Source: an uncultured Eubacteriales bacterium (GTDB taxonomy: Bacteria > Bacillota > Clostridia > Peptostreptococcales > Anaerovoracaceae). Taken from it: DNA of 48,269 nucleotides. Shown one piece after another: positions 1-9,729 of this stretch; the stretch's first letter is position 1; each line of letters begins with the position of its first letter. Made by a program: the position numbers and the translations under genes. The notes below the pieces were generated by a model, which was given only the letters and a program-made list of their open reading frames with translations, made no database searches and was not told the origin of the DNA. The stretch is from the NCBI GenBank assembly GCA_902778565.1, contig CACYYH010000002.1, forward strand, positions 69,659 through 117,927. The letters run 5' to 3'.

Positions 1-584
1 GGGGTTACCTTTCCGGATCCGGCTGGGCAAGCTACTGCGAGAATGGCACTGTCTCCGGTATCAGGCTTCCGGAGGGCCTCAGGGAATCCGAAAAACTCCC
101 TGAGCCGATATTCACCCCTACCACCAAGGCTGCTCTCGGGCTTCACGATGAACAGGTATCCTTCCTGAAGTGCGTCGAGATCCTTGAGAAGCTGTACCCG
201 GAAAAAGGATCCCTTTATGCCGCGGAGATCCGTGAACTCACCCTTAAACTATATGAAAAGTGTTCAGAGTACGCTTTGAGCCGGGGGATCATCATTGCTG
301 ACACGAAGTTCGAGTTCGGACTGGATGAAAAGGGCAAAGTCGTCCTCGGTGACGAGATGATAACTCCGGACAGCTCCAGATTGTGGCCCCTTGATACGTA
401 CGCCCCCGGAGGTCCTGAATTTTCCTTTGACAAGCAGTATGTCAGAGATTGGCTCAAGGAAAATCCGGATTCCGGATACGTGCTTCCCGAAGACGTCATA
501 GAAAAGACTTCTGAAAAATACAGAGAAGCTTACAAATTACTTACCGGAAAAGATTTTGATACAGCGGAGGCATGTCATGGCTAA
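1..584 (+). CDS. purC: SAICAR synthetase, 3' part (5' end outside window)
   Basis: Phosphoribosylaminoimidazole-succinocarboxamide synthase joins CAIR and aspartate using ATP in de novo purine synthesis. The open frame enters the window in its third base and runs without a stop to TAA at 582-584. The visible part carries the family stretch GYLSGSGW, a proline/leucine-rich [12 protein letters not shown] segment, a HDE motif, and near the C-terminus the DTKFEFG and [12 protein letters not shown] motifs that bind substrate. About 193 residues are present, so roughly the N-terminal third is missing. It overlaps the start of pyrG by 8 bases, suggesting translational coupling. Confidence 0.95.
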   Translation, partial: GYLSGSGWASYCENGTVSGIRLPEGLRESEKLPEPIFTPTTKAALGLHDEQVSFLKCVEILEKLYPEKGSLYAAEIRELTLKLYEKCSEYALSRGIIIADTKFEFGLDEKGKVVLGDEMITPDSSRLWPLDTYAPGGPEFSFDKQYVRDWLKENPDSGYVLPEDVIEKTSEKYREAYKLLTGKDFDTAEACHG

Positions 585-2223
585 ATATATTTTTGTTACC
601 GGAGGAGTAGTCTCCGGACTTGGCAAAGGCATAACTGCGGCCTCTCTGGGCAGACTTCTTAAAGCCAGAGGTCTGAAGGTGGCCGCCCAGAAGATGGATC
701 CCTACATCAACGTGGATCCCGGCACCATGAGCCCCTTCCAGCACGGCGAGGTATACGTGACCGAAGATGGCGCTGAAACCGACCTGGATCTGGGCCACTA
801 TGAGAGATTCATAGATGAGGATCTGAACAAGTATTCCAACCTTACCACCGGTAAGGTCTACTGGAACGTTCTCAACAAAGAACGCCGGGGCGAATACCTG
901 GGCTCCACCGTCCAGGTGATCCCCCACATAACCAACGAGATAAAGGATTTCGTATATAACGTAGCCTCCAAGACAGATGCAGATATCGTCATTACGGAGA
1001 TCGGAGGCACCATTGGAGACATCGAGTCCCAGCCCTTCCTTGAAGCGGCCAGACAGATATCTCTGGAGGTGGGAAGAGACAACAGCCTCTTCATCCACGT
1101 GACCCTGGTGCCCTATTTAAGCGGATCCGATGAACACAAGTCCAAACCCACCCAGCATTCAGTAAAGGAACTGCAGGGCATGGGAATAAGTCCGGACATA
1201 ATAGTGCTTCGGTGCGACGAGCCTCTGGAGGAATCAATCTTCGACAAGATCTCGCTTTTCTGCAACGTCAAGCGGGACTGCGTTATCGAAAACATCACTT
1301 TGCCCACGCTGTATGAGGCGCCTCTCATGCTGGAGAAGTCCGACCTTTCAGCCGTGGTTTGCAGGGAACTGGGCATCTACGCTCCTCACTGCCGCATGGA
1401 GGAATGGGAGGAGATGGTTAAAAGGATCAAGTCCAGGAGCAAGCACGTGGACATCGGACTGGTGGGAAAATACGTGGCTCTCCACGATGCCTACCTTTCA
1501 GTCGCCGAGGCTCTCCGCCACGCAGGTTACTGCTATGACTCCCACATCGACATCCACTGGCTGGATTCCGAGGAGATCACCGAAGATACAGCTGACGAAA
1601 TGCTCGGCGGCCTTGATGGCATCATAGTTCCCGGAGGTTTCGGAAACCGCGGTACAGAAGGCATGATCCTGGCTGCAAAATACGCCCGCGAACACTCCGT
1701 ACCCTATTTCGGCATCTGCTTAGGGATGCAGATAGCCGTCATCGAATTTGCCAGAGACGCAGCAGGCATGGCTGACGCTCATTCGGGAGAATTCGATCCC
1801 GAAAGCACCCACAAGGTCATAGACTTCATGCCCGGCCAGAGCGATGAGATAGACAAGGGCGGCACCCTGAGACTCGGCGCATACCCCTGCGTCATCTCCC
1901 CGGGCACCCTCATGGAACGCTGCTACGGCACAACTGCAATAAGCGAGAGACACAGACACCGCTATGAGTTCAACAACGATTACCGCGATGCCCTGACGGG
2001 TGCGGGCCTTGTGCTTTCAGGCCTTTCCCCTGACGGAAACCTTGTGGAGACCGTGGAACTTCCGGATCATCCTTTCTTCATAGGAGTCCAGTATCATCCG
2101 GAGTTCAAGAGCCGTCCCAACAAGGCTCACCCGCTGTTCAAAGGCTTCATAGAGGCTTCTCTCAAAAACAGAAAACTGCATAAAAAAGATGAAGAAAGGA
2201 TATCATTATGTGCGGTATTGTAG
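577..2223 (+). CDS. pyrG: CTP synthase
   Basis: CTP synthase aminates UTP to CTP with glutamine and ATP in the cytosol. The chosen start is ATG 577, preceded by the ribosome binding site CGGAGG at 565-570; an in-frame TTG at 556 lies upstream of that site and is unlikely. The protein is 548 residues, the usual length. The N-terminal synthetase domain opens with [15 protein letters not shown]. The C-terminal class I glutamine amidotransferase domain has the nucleophile Cys381 in GICLGMQ and the catalytic His-x-Glu in QYHPEF. It overlaps purC upstream (8 bases) and glmS downstream (16 bases), so the three are probably one transcript. Confidence 0.97.
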   Translation: MAKYIFVTGGVVSGLGKGITAASLGRLLKARGLKVAAQKMDPYINVDPGTMSPFQHGEVYVTEDGAETDLDLGHYERFIDEDLNKYSNLTTGKVYWNVLNKERRGEYLGSTVQVIPHITNEIKDFVYNVASKTDADIVITEIGGTIGDIESQPFLEAARQISLEVGRDNSLFIHVTLVPYLSGSDEHKSKPTQHSVKELQGMGISPDIIVLRCDEPLEESIFDKISLFCNVKRDCVIENITLPTLYEAPLMLEKSDLSAVVCRELGIYAPHCRMEEWEEMVKRIKSRSKHVDIGLVGKYVALHDAYLSVAEALRHAGYCYDSHIDIHWLDSEEITEDTADEMLGGLDGIIVPGGFGNRGTEGMILAAKYAREHSVPYFGICLGMQIAVIEFARDAAGMADAHSGEFDPESTHKVIDFMPGQSDEIDKGGTLRLGAYPCVISPGTLMERCYGTTAISERHRHRYEFNNDYRDALTGAGLVLSGLSPDGNLVETVELPDHPFFIGVQYHPEFKSRPNKAHPLFKGFIEASLKNRKLHKKDEERISLCAVL

Positions 2224-4079
2224 GATATACAGGTAAGTTTCAGGCAGCACCCATACTTCTGGAGGGCCTCTCCAAGCTGGAATACAGGGGCTATGACTCA
2301 GCCGGCATCGCCGTCCGCGACGGAAGCGATGCTTTCGAACTGGTGAAAGCCAAGGGAAGGCTGCAGAATCTATATAACAAAACTGACGGAGGCAATGCTC
2401 TCTCGGGCACCTGCGGCATCGGCCACACAAGGTGGGCCACCCACGGAGAACCCAGCGAGGTCAACGCCCATCCTCACATCAGCGATATATTTGAGGGCTC
2501 CGGCACCAGCGAATACGATTCCGACGTCATCGGCGTTCACAATGGCATAATCGAGAACTATCAGGAACTGGCGGACAAGATGGTCAGGAACGGCTATACG
2601 TTTTACAGCCAGACCGACACCGAGGTGCTGATCAAGCTGGTGGACTACTACTACAAAAAATACACCCACGATCCCATAGACGCCATGTCCAAGACCATGG
2701 TCAGGGTCAGAGGATCCTTTGCGCTGGCTCTGATGTTCAAAGACCGTCCGGGCGAGATATATGCCGCAAGAAAGGACAGCCCTCTTGTCATCGGCGTTAC
2801 CGACGATGCGGCTTACCTTGCTTCCGACGTTCCCGCTCTCCTGAAATACACAAGAGACGTATATTACGTCGGAAATCTGGAGATGGCAAAGATCGTTCCC
2901 GGGGATGTGGAATTCTACAACCTGGACGGAGACCAGACCGAAGTGCTGCTGACCAGGATAGACTGGGACGCTGAAGCAGCCGAAAAAGGCGGCTATGAGC
3001 ACTTTATGATCAAGGAGATCCATGAACAGCCTAAGGCTGTACGTGACACGGTCAACTCTGCTATGGGTCCGGATGGCGAGATCGCTTTCAATGAGGCCGC
3101 TCTTACAGATGAAGACATACGCAAGATATCGCAGATAAACATCGCAGCCTGCGGATCTGCTTACCACGTGGGAATGACCGCACAGTACGTCATAGAAGAT
3201 CTGACGGGGATCCCTGTTAGAGTGGATCTGGCATCCGAGTTCAGATACAGAAGCCTTCCTCTTGACAAGAACGCTCTGGCTGTTTTCATCAGCCAGTCCG
3301 GCGAGACCGCAGACACTCTGGCAGCTTTAAGGAAAGCCAAGGAAAGCGGCCTCCGCACCCTGGCCATAGTCAACGTTCTGGGAAGCAGCATAGCAAGAGA
3401 AGCCGACGGCGTGATATACACCCTTGCAGGTCCGGAGATCTCAGTTGCCACCACCAAAGCCTACTCCGCTCAGCTCATCGTCTGCTACCTCCTGGCCCTT
3501 AAATTCGCCCGGGTGCGAGACACCATCGAAGATGAGAAGTACCGTGAAATGACCGGGGAACTGCTTTCTCTTCCTGACAAGATAAACAGCATACTGAACG
3601 ATAAAGAGAGGATCCAGTGGTTCGCCTCCAAGCATGCTCATGACAGCGACATGTTCTTCATCGGCCGCGGTGTGGACTATTCAGTCAGCATGGAAGGCAG
3701 CCTGAAGATGAAGGAGATCTCCTACATCCACAGCGAGGCCTACCCCGCCGGAGAGCTCAAGCACGGCACCATCAGCCTCATAGAGGAGGGTACTCTGGTG
3801 GTTGGCGCCCTGACCCAATCCGCTCTCATCGAAAAAACCCTGAGCAATCTGGTTGAGTGCAGGAGCCGCGGAGCTTACATAATGGGACTCACCACCTACG
3901 GAAACTATTCCGTGGAGGATACCGCCAGCTTCACCGTCTATATCCCGAAGACAGACGAGCACTTCGCCGCCAGCCTGGCGGTAGTGCCTTTGCAGCTCCT
4001 GGGATACTATCTCAGCGTCTCCAAAGGTCTGGACGTGGACAAGCCCAGGAATCTGGCAAAGAGCGTCACGGTGGAATAA
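2208..4079 (+). CDS. glmS: Glutamine--fructose-6-phosphate aminotransferase (isomerizing)
   Basis: GlmS makes glucosamine-6-phosphate from fructose-6-phosphate and glutamine, the entry step to peptidoglycan amino sugars. The 623-residue protein starts MCGIVGYTG, so Cys2 is the N-terminal nucleophile of the amidotransferase domain. GHTRWATHG and HNGIIEN follow. The C-terminal half holds two SIS domains, with SQSGETADT in the first and the SxExK-like region near the end. It starts inside the 3' end of pyrG. That leaves no room for a glmS ribozyme leader, so regulation by glucosamine-6-phosphate self-cleavage is not expected here. A strong terminator follows. Confidence 0.97.
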   Translation: MCGIVGYTGKFQAAPILLEGLSKLEYRGYDSAGIAVRDGSDAFELVKAKGRLQNLYNKTDGGNALSGTCGIGHTRWATHGEPSEVNAHPHISDIFEGSGTSEYDSDVIGVHNGIIENYQELADKMVRNGYTFYSQTDTEVLIKLVDYYYKKYTHDPIDAMSKTMVRVRGSFALALMFKDRPGEIYAARKDSPLVIGVTDDAAYLASDVPALLKYTRDVYYVGNLEMAKIVPGDVEFYNLDGDQTEVLLTRIDWDAEAAEKGGYEHFMIKEIHEQPKAVRDTVNSAMGPDGEIAFNEAALTDEDIRKISQINIAACGSAYHVGMTAQYVIEDLTGIPVRVDLASEFRYRSLPLDKNALAVFISQSGETADTLAALRKAKESGLRTLAIVNVLGSSIAREADGVIYTLAGPEISVATTKAYSAQLIVCYLLALKFARVRDTIEDEKYREMTGELLSLPDKINSILNDKERIQWFASKHAHDSDMFFIGRGVDYSVSMEGSLKMKEISYIHSEAYPAGELKHGTISLIEEGTLVVGALTQSALIEKTLSNLVECRSRGAYIMGLTTYGNYSVEDTASFTVYIPKTDEHFAASLAVVPLQLLGYYLSVSKGLDVDKPRNLAKSVTVE

Positions 4080-4095
4080 TATTTCAGACTTTATG

Positions 4096-4120
4096 CCGGC
4101 AGTTGGGCTGCCGGTTTTTT
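4096..4120 (+). terminator. Intrinsic terminator after glmS
   Basis: CCGGCAG at 4096-4102 pairs perfectly with CTGCCGG at 4108-4114 around a 5-base loop, followed by six T. It ends the purC-pyrG-glmS transcript. Confidence 0.9.
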
Positions 4121-4159
4121 GATGCAAAAAAATTTTTTTAATTTTTTTGAAAAAATATG

Positions 4160-4188
4160 TTTAACTTTTTGAAATGTAGGTATATAAT
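4160..4188 (+). promoter_or_regulatory. Promoter of the NrdD-tail protein
   Basis: TATAAT at 4183-4188 with TTTAAC at 4160-4165 and a 17-base spacer, in a T/A-rich tract. It predicts an untranslated leader of roughly 110 bases before the ATG at 4309. Confidence 0.65.
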
Positions 4189-4238
4189 ACATACCGGAGC
4201 GCAAAATATGGTTGTTCTATGGCTGAAATTTCGCCGAA

Positions 4239-4255
4239 AACCACAAGTTGTAGTT
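4239..4255. promoter_or_regulatory. Inverted repeat in the leader, possible operator
   Basis: AACCACAA (4239-4246) and TTGTAGTT (4248-4255) form a near-perfect inverted repeat with one mismatched pair around a single G. It lies in the predicted transcribed leader, so it could be an operator or simply a chance palindrome. It does not match the NrdR box I would expect for ribonucleotide reductase genes. Confidence 0.3.
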
Positions 4256-4308
4256 CCGTTAACAGGAAACCAAATTTAATTCAACATAGATCGAGGAGGG
4301 AGAACGAC

Positions 4309-4587
4309 ATGAGTGTATCGATCACAGGAAACGCAACCGCAAGAGAAAGCCTTGCATACGTAGGATACTTAGAGAAGAAGTACAACAGAAAACTCAAGAG
4401 CCTGGACATCAATCTGAACGGAGATTATGCAGATCTTAACTATGAATTCGAGAAGGCTCCCTTCGAGAGGATCAGAAGGATCACCGGATATCTGGTAGGA
4501 ACCATGGACCAGTGGAACGACGCTAAGCGTGCCGAAGAACATGACAGAGTAAAGCACGACACCAGCACAGGATTTGAAAAGCTTTGA
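4309..4587 (+). CDS. Stand-alone NrdD-type glycyl-radical tail protein
   Basis: This 92-residue protein begins MSVSITGNATARES. Its last ~40 residues match the extreme C-terminus of anaerobic ribonucleotide reductase NrdD. RRITGYLVG at 56-64 aligns with the RVCGYLG glycyl-radical loop of E. coli NrdD, putting the candidate radical glycine at Gly60. WNDAKRAEEHDRVKH at 69-83 matches the tail that follows the radical. The zinc-binding cysteines that precede the loop in full NrdD are absent; the protein has no cysteine at all. I chose ATG 4309 because GAGGAGGG sits just upstream at 4293-4300; an upstream in-frame ATG at 4219 has no such site. It is transcribed alone between two terminators. By analogy with GrcA/YfiD, which replaces the damaged radical domain of pyruvate formate-lyase, a repair role is possible but inferred. 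Confidence 0.75.
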   Translation: MSVSITGNATARESLAYVGYLEKKYNRKLKSLDINLNGDYADLNYEFEKAPFERIRRITGYLVGTMDQWNDAKRAEEHDRVKHDTSTGFEKL

Positions 4588-4618
4588 TATAATTCTGAAT
4601 AAAACCAACGCATAAAAA

Positions 4619-4645
4619 AGGCGCCGGCATCAGCCGGCGCCTTTT
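4619..4645. terminator. Bidirectional terminator
   Basis: GGCGCCGGC (4620-4628) and GCCGGCGCC (4633-4641) form a perfect 9-bp stem with a 4-base loop. A-rich sequence precedes it and TTTT follows, so it can end transcription from both sides: the NrdD-tail gene and cysK. Confidence 0.9.
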
Positions 4646-4665
4646 ATCATATCAAACACTCATGT

Positions 4666-5598
4666 TTATGCCGTGAACAGCGGTGTTGAATAGTATCTGT
4701 CTCCGCTGTCCGGAAGAAGTGCAACTATGGTCTTGCCTTTGTTTTCAGGGCGTTTAGCAAGCTCGATGGCTGCAGAAAGCGCCGCGCCGGAGGAGATTCC
4801 CACAGAGATGCCCTCTTTCTTTGCAAGAAGTTTAGCTGCTGCAAAAGCCTCATCAGCAGTAGCTCTGTAGATCTCATCGTAAACTCCGGTGTTCAGAACT
4901 TCCGGAACAAAGTTGGCTCCGATGCCCTGTATCTTATGGGGGCCTGCCTTTCCTTCAGAAAGAAGTGGCGACGTGTCCGGCTCAAGAGCAACGATCTTTA
5001 CGTTGGGATTCTGTGAGATGAGGTACTCTCCTACTCCTGTCACCGTTCCACCGGTGCCGACTCCTGCAATGAAGATATCTACTTCACCGTCGGTATCTTC
5101 CCAGATCTCAGGACCCGTGGTAGTTCTGTGAATGGCGGGATTTGCCGGATTCACGAACTGACCGGGAATGAAACCGCCTTCGATCTCCGAAGCCAGTTCT
5201 TCTGCTTTGGCTACAGCTCCTGCCATGCCTTTGGAACCTTCTGTGAGCACTATCTCAGCGCCGTAAGCCTTGAGGATGTTGCGGCGTTCCACGCTCATGG
5301 TCTCGGGCATAGTGAGGATCATACGGTAACCCTTGGCCGCCGCAATGGATGCCAGACCGATACCCGTGTTTCCGGAGGTGGGTTCGATAATGACAGAACC
5401 TTCTTTAAGGAGGCCCTTCTCTTCAGCGTCTTCTATCATCGCTTTTCCGACTCTGTCTTTGACGGATCCTGCAGGATTGAAATATTCCAGTTTGACCAGG
5501 ACTCTGGCTTCAAGCCCCAGTTCTTTTTCTATATTGCTTACCTCCACAAGAGGAGTGTTTCCTATAAGTTCAGCAGCGCTTTTGTAGATCTTTCCCAT
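4666..5598 (-). CDS. cysK: Cysteine synthase A (O-acetylserine sulfhydrylase)
   Basis: A fold-type II PLP enzyme that makes cysteine from O-acetylserine and sulfide. The protein is 310 residues, the normal length. ELIGNTPLVE lies near the N-terminus, the PLP lysine is Lys47 in NPAGSVKDR, the substrate loop is PTSGNTGIG, and the phosphate-binding glycines are GVGTGGTVTG. The C-terminus DSGDRYYST is typical of CysK. It follows metY with an 18-base gap and no promoter between, so the two form an operon downstream of the LysR gene. Confidence 0.95.
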   Translation of the reverse strand: MGKIYKSAAELIGNTPLVEVSNIEKELGLEARVLVKLEYFNPAGSVKDRVGKAMIEDAEEKGLLKEGSVIIEPTSGNTGIGLASIAAAKGYRMILTMPETMSVERRNILKAYGAEIVLTEGSKGMAGAVAKAEELASEIEGGFIPGQFVNPANPAIHRTTTGPEIWEDTDGEVDIFIAGVGTGGTVTGVGEYLISQNPNVKIVALEPDTSPLLSEGKAGPHKIQGIGANFVPEVLNTGVYDEIYRATADEAFAAAKLLAKKEGISVGISSGAALSAAIELAKRPENKGKTIVALLPDSGDRYYSTPLFTA

Positions 5599-5616
5599 GT
5601 TGTTTACCTTCTTTCT

Positions 5617-6900
5617 TTATCTGATGGCGCTGAAACCTTTTTCCAGGTCAGCGATGATGTCGTCTATGTGCTCCGTGCCTATTGACAGCCTGATGGTGCT
5701 CTGGCTGATGCCCTGATCCTTGAGTTCCTCGTCGTTCAGCTGTGAGTGTGTGGTGGATGCCGGGTGGATAACCAGGCTCTTCACGTCCGCAACGTTGGCG
5801 AGCAGCGAGAATATCTCAAGATTGTCTATGAACTTCCAGGCCGCTTCCTTGCCGCCTTTGATCTCAAAGGTGAAGATGGAAGCGCCGCCGTTAGGGAAAT
5901 ATCTCTCATAAAGCTCATGGTCCGGATGATCCGGAAGAGCCGGATGGCTTACGCTCTCAACCAAAGGATGCTTTGCAAGATACTCCACCACCTTTTTCGT
6001 GTTCTCCGCGTGCCTCTCAAGCCTCAGGGACAGAGTCTCAACACCCTGCAGAAGAAGGAATGCGTTGAAGGGTGAGATACAGGCGCCGGTGTCCCTCAGC
6101 AGGATCGCCCTGATATATGTCACAAAGGCTGCCGGACCGACAGCGTCCACAAAGGATACTCCGTGGTAGCTGGGGTTGGGATCTGCGATGGCGGGATATT
6201 TGCCGGAAGCCTTCCAGTCGAAGGTGCCTCCGTCTACGATTATACCCCCGAGGGTCGTTCCGTGTCCACCGATAAATTTGGTAGCGGAATGCACTACGAT
6301 GTCAGCGCCATGCTCAAAAGGTCTGATGAGATAAGGCGTTCCAAAGGTATTGTCAACCACTACGGGAAGACCGTGCTTGTGAGCGATCTCTGCTATAGCA
6401 TCGATATCAGGAATGTCGCTGTTGGGGTTTCCAAGGGTCTCAAGATAGATGGCTCTCGTGTCCTCTTCGATGGCATCCTCTACTTCCTTAAGATTATGGG
6501 CATCTACGAAAGTGGTTCTGATACCGTACTGCGGAAGAGTGTGCGCCAGAAGGTTGTAGCTTCCGCCGTAGATCGTCTTCTGGGCTACGATGTGGCCGCC
6601 GTTGGCTGCAAGAGCCTGAACGACATATGTGATGGCGGCTGCTCCTGACGAAAGTGCCAGGGCTGCAACTCCGCCTTCCAGGGCAGCCAGACGTTTCTCC
6701 AGAACATCCTGGGTGGAATTGGTCAGTCTGCCATAGATATTTCCTGCATCTGCCAGACCGAAACGGTCCGCAGCGTGTTTGCTGTTATGAAAAACGTATG
6801 ATGTAGTCTGATAAATGGGAACGGCACGTGCATCGCTTGCCGGGTCTGCCTGTTCTTGTCCCACGTGTAACTGAAGTGTCTCAAATTTGTAATTTCCCAT
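5617..6900 (-). CDS. metY: O-acetylhomoserine sulfhydrylase
   Basis: A Cys/Met-metabolism PLP enzyme (fold type I) that uses O-acetylhomoserine and sulfide to make homocysteine; many family members also accept O-acetylserine. The 427-residue length and the start [20 protein letters not shown] are characteristic of MetY rather than shorter cystathionine synthases. The PLP lysine is Lys208 in [23 protein letters not shown] precedes the ATG at 6900. It is the first gene of a metY-cysK operon with its own promoter, so methionine and cysteine branches from sulfide are co-expressed. Confidence 0.93.
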   Translation of the reverse strand: MGNYKFETLQLHVGQEQADPASDARAVPIYQTTSYVFHNSKHAADRFGLADAGNIYGRLTNSTQDVLEKRLAALEGGVAALALSSGAAAITYVVQALAANGGHIVAQKTIYGGSYNLLAHTLPQYGIRTTFVDAHNLKEVEDAIEEDTRAIYLETLGNPNSDIPDIDAIAEIAHKHGLPVVVDNTFGTPYLIRPFEHGADIVVHSATKFIGGHGTTLGGIIVDGGTFDWKASGKYPAIADPNPSYHGVSFVDAVGPAAFVTYIRAILLRDTGACISPFNAFLLLQGVETLSLRLERHAENTKKVVEYLAKHPLVESVSHPALPDHPDHELYERYFPNGGASIFTFEIKGGKEAAWKFIDNLEIFSLLANVADVKSLVIHPASTTHSQLNDEELKDQGISQSTIRLSIGTEHIDDIIADLEKGFSAIR

Positions 6901-6931
6901 CTAAGTTGCCTCCTTCGTTTTGGTTGTTTTT

Positions 6932-6970
6932 ATTATAGATCAGCAAAATATGTATGTAAATTCGTACATT
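6932..6970 (-). promoter_or_regulatory. metY-cysK promoter with LysR-like dyad
   Basis: On the minus strand TTTACA (6955-6960) and TATAAT (6932-6937) are spaced by 17 bases. A dyad ATGTA-N10-TACAT spans about 6950-6969 and overlaps the -35 box, a plausible site for the LysR protein encoded just upstream. A second AT-rich patch with GATAA repeats lies at 6972-7000. No SAM riboswitch or T-box is present in this gap. Confidence 0.65.
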
Positions 6971-7039
6971 TTTATCATCAGCGATAACCGATGCTTATCA
7001 CAGGATCGTTGATCGCATTTTCCCCGAAAAAGATTTCTG

Positions 7040-7945
7040 CTACAGTTCCTTGTACTTAAGCAGTTCTTCGACATAAGCCTCACCGTACTGAGAAAGGGAA
7101 CTGCCTTTTCTGGTAATATATCCTATGATCAGAGGGTCTTCCTCCTTCATCTTGATGGCTACCAGCCCCTGCAGGATCGCATCCTCCTGCGTGAGCATGC
7201 CCGATCCTACGGAATATCCGCCCAGATTTGCCATGAGTTCCATACTGGTGGCTCTGTCGCTGGATTTGACCATTTTGTCAAAGGAATAATCTGCCATGGC
7301 CTCTTCAGTCAGGTAAAAGTTGCTGTCGTCGCTCTGGTCAAATGAAACGCAAGGATAACCCCGCATCTCTTCGATGGAGATCTCCTTTCTTCCCGCAAAT
7401 TTATGATCCTTCCATACATATACGTATGTCTCTCTCTGCATCAGTGGATTGAATTCCAGCTGATAGTCGCGGAAGAGTTTTTTGATGACAGCCTCATTTG
7501 AACCCGAAAACGATATGATGCCCACCTCACTCTTAAGGCTTCTGACGTCTTCCAGAACGTCTTTTGTTTTGGTCTCATGTATCGAAAAGACGTACTTTTC
7601 AGGTTCCATCTTTTTTATCACGTCGGTGAATGCAGTGATCGCAAAATTATAGTGCTGCGTGGATACCGAAAACCTCTCCTTTTCTCTGTCGGCCAGAAGG
7701 TAACGGTCTTCCAGGATCTCATACTGGCTCACCGCCTTCTTGGCATACGTCAGGAACTCTCTTCCCGCGTCAGTAAGCGATATGCCCTTGTTTGTCCTGT
7801 CAAACAGCAGGATCCCAAGCTCATCCTCGAGGTCATGTATGCTTGCCGAGAGCGCCGGCTGCGAAACATAAAGTCTTGTGGACGCTTCCCTCATTGAAGA
7901 TGAACCTGCCACTTCAAGCACGTATTTAAGCTGATTGATATTCAT
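7040..7945 (-). CDS. LysR-family transcriptional regulator (CysB-like)
   Basis: 301 residues. Residues 1-58 form the LysR winged helix-turn-helix (INQLKYVLEVAGSSSMREAS, then SQPALSASIHDLEDELG and LFDRTNKG). The remainder is the periplasmic-binding-like effector domain. The gene lies directly upstream of metY-cysK in the same direction, which suggests it controls sulfur amino acid synthesis, perhaps sensing an acetylated precursor as CysB does; that is inference from position. It is separated from nifU by a hairpin and has its own gap to metY, so it is probably transcribed independently. Confidence 0.85.
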   Translation of the reverse strand: MNINQLKYVLEVAGSSSMREASTRLYVSQPALSASIHDLEDELGILLFDRTNKGISLTDAGREFLTYAKKAVSQYEILEDRYLLADREKERFSVSTQHYNFAITAFTDVIKKMEPEKYVFSIHETKTKDVLEDVRSLKSEVGIISFSGSNEAVIKKLFRDYQLEFNPLMQRETYVYVWKDHKFAGRKEISIEEMRGYPCVSFDQSDDSNFYLTEEAMADYSFDKMVKSSDRATSMELMANLGGYSVGSGMLTQEDAILQGLVAIKMKEEDPLIIGYITRKGSSLSQYGEAYVEELLKYKEL

Positions 7946-7966
7946 GATTATGACCCCTTATTCATA

Positions 7967-7996
7967 AAATGGCATGACCCTGACGCCATGCCATTT
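7967..7996 (-). terminator. Hairpin between nifU and the LysR gene
   Basis: AAATGGCATG (7967-7976) and CATGCCATTT (7987-7996) are perfect complements with a 10-base loop. Its place just after nifU suggests a terminator or processing site for nifSU, though the trailing T-run is short. Confidence 0.5.
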
Positions 7997-8003
7997 CCAA
8001 CAG

Positions 8004-8390
8004 TTATTCTTTTTCTTCAGGATCGTTTTTATAATAGTCTTCCAACGCTGACCGGATCGCCTCTTCAGCCAGCACCGAACAGTGCATCTTGTAATCAGGA
8101 AGACCGTCCAGAGCTTCTGCCACCGCCTTGTTGGTGAGCTGCATAGCTTCCTCCACAGGCTTGCCCTTGATGAGTTCAGTAGCCATGGAGCTGGATGCTA
8201 TAGCAGAGCCGCAGCCGAAAGTCTCAAACTTCACGTCTTCGATGATACCGTCCTCGATCTTAAGATACATTTTCATTATATCGCCGCATTTGGCGTTTCC
8301 GACTTCTCCCACCGCGTTAGCGTCCTCGATTACGCCGACATTTCTCGGATGAAGGAAATGATCCATTACTTTATCGCTGTATAAAGCCAT
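8004..8390 (-). CDS. nifU: Fe-S cluster scaffold protein, NifU/IscU type
   Basis: A 128-residue U-type scaffold on which [2Fe-2S]/[4Fe-4S] clusters are built. The three ligand cysteines are visible: Cys35 in NAKCGD with Asp37, Cys60 in TFGCGSAIASS, and Cys103 in KMHCSVLAEEA. It lacks the C-terminal NfuA-like domain of long NifU. It lies 10 bases after the cysteine desulfurase that supplies its sulfur, in one operon. The symbol iscU would be equally acceptable. Confidence 0.93.
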   Translation of the reverse strand: MALYSDKVMDHFLHPRNVGVIEDANAVGEVGNAKCGDIMKMYLKIEDGIIEDVKFETFGCGSAIASSSMATELIKGKPVEEAMQLTNKAVAEALDGLPDYKMHCSVLAEEAIRSALEDYYKNDPEEKE

Positions 8391-8400
8391 TTTTTGCCTC

Positions 8401-9588
8401 CTATAATATATGCTGTGCTTTGCCGGACTGGAGGTCTCTCCAAACCGGTGAGAAACTTCTGAGATATTCGACCACCTCGCCGACGGACCTGATGATGTAG
8501 TCCACCTGCTCTTCGGTTATGTCCTCTCCAAGGCTCAGACGGAGAGATCCGTGAGCCACGTCGTGGACCCGGCCGATGGCCAGCAGTACGTGGCTGGGGT
8601 CCAGTGATCCAGACGTACAGGCGGAACCGGATGATGCGCTTATTCCCTTCTGGTCCAGAAGGAGCAAAAGACTTTCGCCCTCGATCCCCTCGAAGCAGAA
8701 GTTGGCATTTGACGGGAGCCTGTGCTCTTCGTCGCCGTTGATGGCTGAGTGCGGAATCGCTTTGAGCCCTGCGATCAGTCTGTCTCTCATTCCTTTTATA
8801 TAGGGAGAAGTCTGTTCCATCTTGTCTGCCGCTTCCTTAAGTGCGGCGGCCATGGCCATGATGCCGGGAACGTTCTCAGTTCCCGCACGTTTCCCCCTTT
8901 CCTGCGCTCCGCCTTCGATCACGTTGGTGAGTACGATGCCCTTCTTCGTATAAAGGAAGCCCGTGCCCTTAGGTCCGTGGAATTTGTGAGCGGATGCCGA
9001 CAGCATGTCTATATTGTCAGCCTTCACATCGATGGGTACGTGGCCCACAGCCTGCACGGCGTCTGTGTGGAACAGCACTCCGTGCTTTCTGCAGATGGCC
9101 CCGATCTCCCTGATGGGCTGAATGGTTCCGATCTCGTTGTTTGCCATCATGATGGTCACCAGGCAAGTGTCATCTCTGATAGCCGCCTCCACCTCTTCAG
9201 GTCTCACAAGTCCGTCCTCATGAACGTTCACAAGTGTGACCTCGTAGCCTTCTTTCTCAAGCTTAGCCAGAGTGTGGAGCACCGCGTGATGCTCAAAGGC
9301 CGAAGAGACGATGTGTTTCTTTCCTTTCTTAGCGCCTATGACCGCCGCCGAGATGATAGCCTGATTGTCCGCTTCCGAACCTCCGGACGTAAAGAGTATC
9401 TCCCTGGGTTCTGCGTTGATCACCTTTGCCACCGTCTCTCTGGCCTCCTCCAGAGCCTCCTTGGCCTCCTGGCCTATCATGTAGAGGCTGGAAGGGTTGC
9501 CGTAGGTGTCTTCCATGTATTTCACCATGGTGTCTATTGCTGTGCGGCTCATCTTTGTGGTGGCCGCATTGTCTGCGTAAATCTTCAT
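8401..9588 (-). CDS. nifS: Cysteine desulfurase, NifS/IscS family
   Basis: A PLP enzyme that takes sulfur from cysteine and passes it to the scaffold. It is 395 residues and starts [13 protein letters not shown]. The PLP lysine is Lys202 in [10 protein letters not shown]. The catalytic cysteine is Cys324 in [10 protein letters not shown], on the loop typical of group I (NifS/IscS) enzymes. It begins the nifS-nifU operon, transcribed away from the Rrf2-type regulator at 9730, and shares with it a 141-base control region holding two operators. Confidence 0.94.
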   Translation of the reverse strand: MKIYADNAATTKMSRTAIDTMVKYMEDTYGNPSSLYMIGQEAKEALEEARETVAKVINAEPREILFTSGGSEADNQAIISAAVIGAKKGKKHIVSSAFEHHAVLHTLAKLEKEGYEVTLVNVHEDGLVRPEEVEAAIRDDTCLVTIMMANNEIGTIQPIREIGAICRKHGVLFHTDAVQAVGHVPIDVKADNIDMLSASAHKFHGPKGTGFLYTKKGIVLTNVIEGGAQERGKRAGTENVPGIMAMAAALKEAADKMEQTSPYIKGMRDRLIAGLKAIPHSAINGDEEHRLPSNANFCFEGIEGESLLLLLDQKGISASSGSACTSGSLDPSHVLLAIGRVHDVAHGSLRLSLGEDITEEQVDYIIRSVGEVVEYLRSFSPVWRDLQSGKAQHIL

Positions 9589-9617
9589 ATTTATCCTCCC
9601 TGGATTTGATTAAGTTG

Positions 9618-9652
9618 ATTTTATACCTATTTGCCTACCGTGTCAATAGGTA
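9618..9652 (-). promoter_or_regulatory. nifSU promoter and operator 1
   Basis: On the minus strand TTGACA (9641-9646) and TAAAAT (9618-9623) are spaced by 17 bases. A perfect inverted repeat TACCTATT (9624-9631) / AATAGGTA (9645-9652) covers the spacer and -35 box. The same CCTATT...AATAGG arms recur at the facing iscR promoter, so binding by that regulator is likely. Confidence 0.75.
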
Positions 9653-9669
9653 AATAATAAATATTATGC

Positions 9670-9706
9670 TTGATTTATCCTATTACCCTGCGGTATAATA
9701 GGTAAA
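9670..9706 (+). promoter_or_regulatory. iscR promoter and operator 2
   Basis: TTGATT (9670-9675) and TATAAT (9694-9699) are spaced by 18 bases. CCTATT (9679-9684) and AATAGG (9697-9702) form the operator with a 12-base centre that itself contains TACC-ctgc-GGTA. The -10 box is inside the operator, so a bound regulator would block transcription: probable autorepression. Confidence 0.75.
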
Positions 9707-9729
9707 AGACTTGTAAGGAGGTAATTTAC

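Noticed and set aside
4080-4308. Possible glmS ribozyme
   Set aside because: The region lies after glmS, and glmS itself starts within pyrG, leaving no leader for a ribozyme.
6901-7039. SAM riboswitch or T-box for metY
   Set aside because: The gap is 139 bases, contains a promoter within ~35 bases of the start codon region, and lacks the conserved cores of either class.
8749-9609. Long plus-strand frame of 286 codons opposite nifS
   Set aside because: His/Ser/Val-rich shadow of the nifS codons with no start signal; nifS is complete and conserved.
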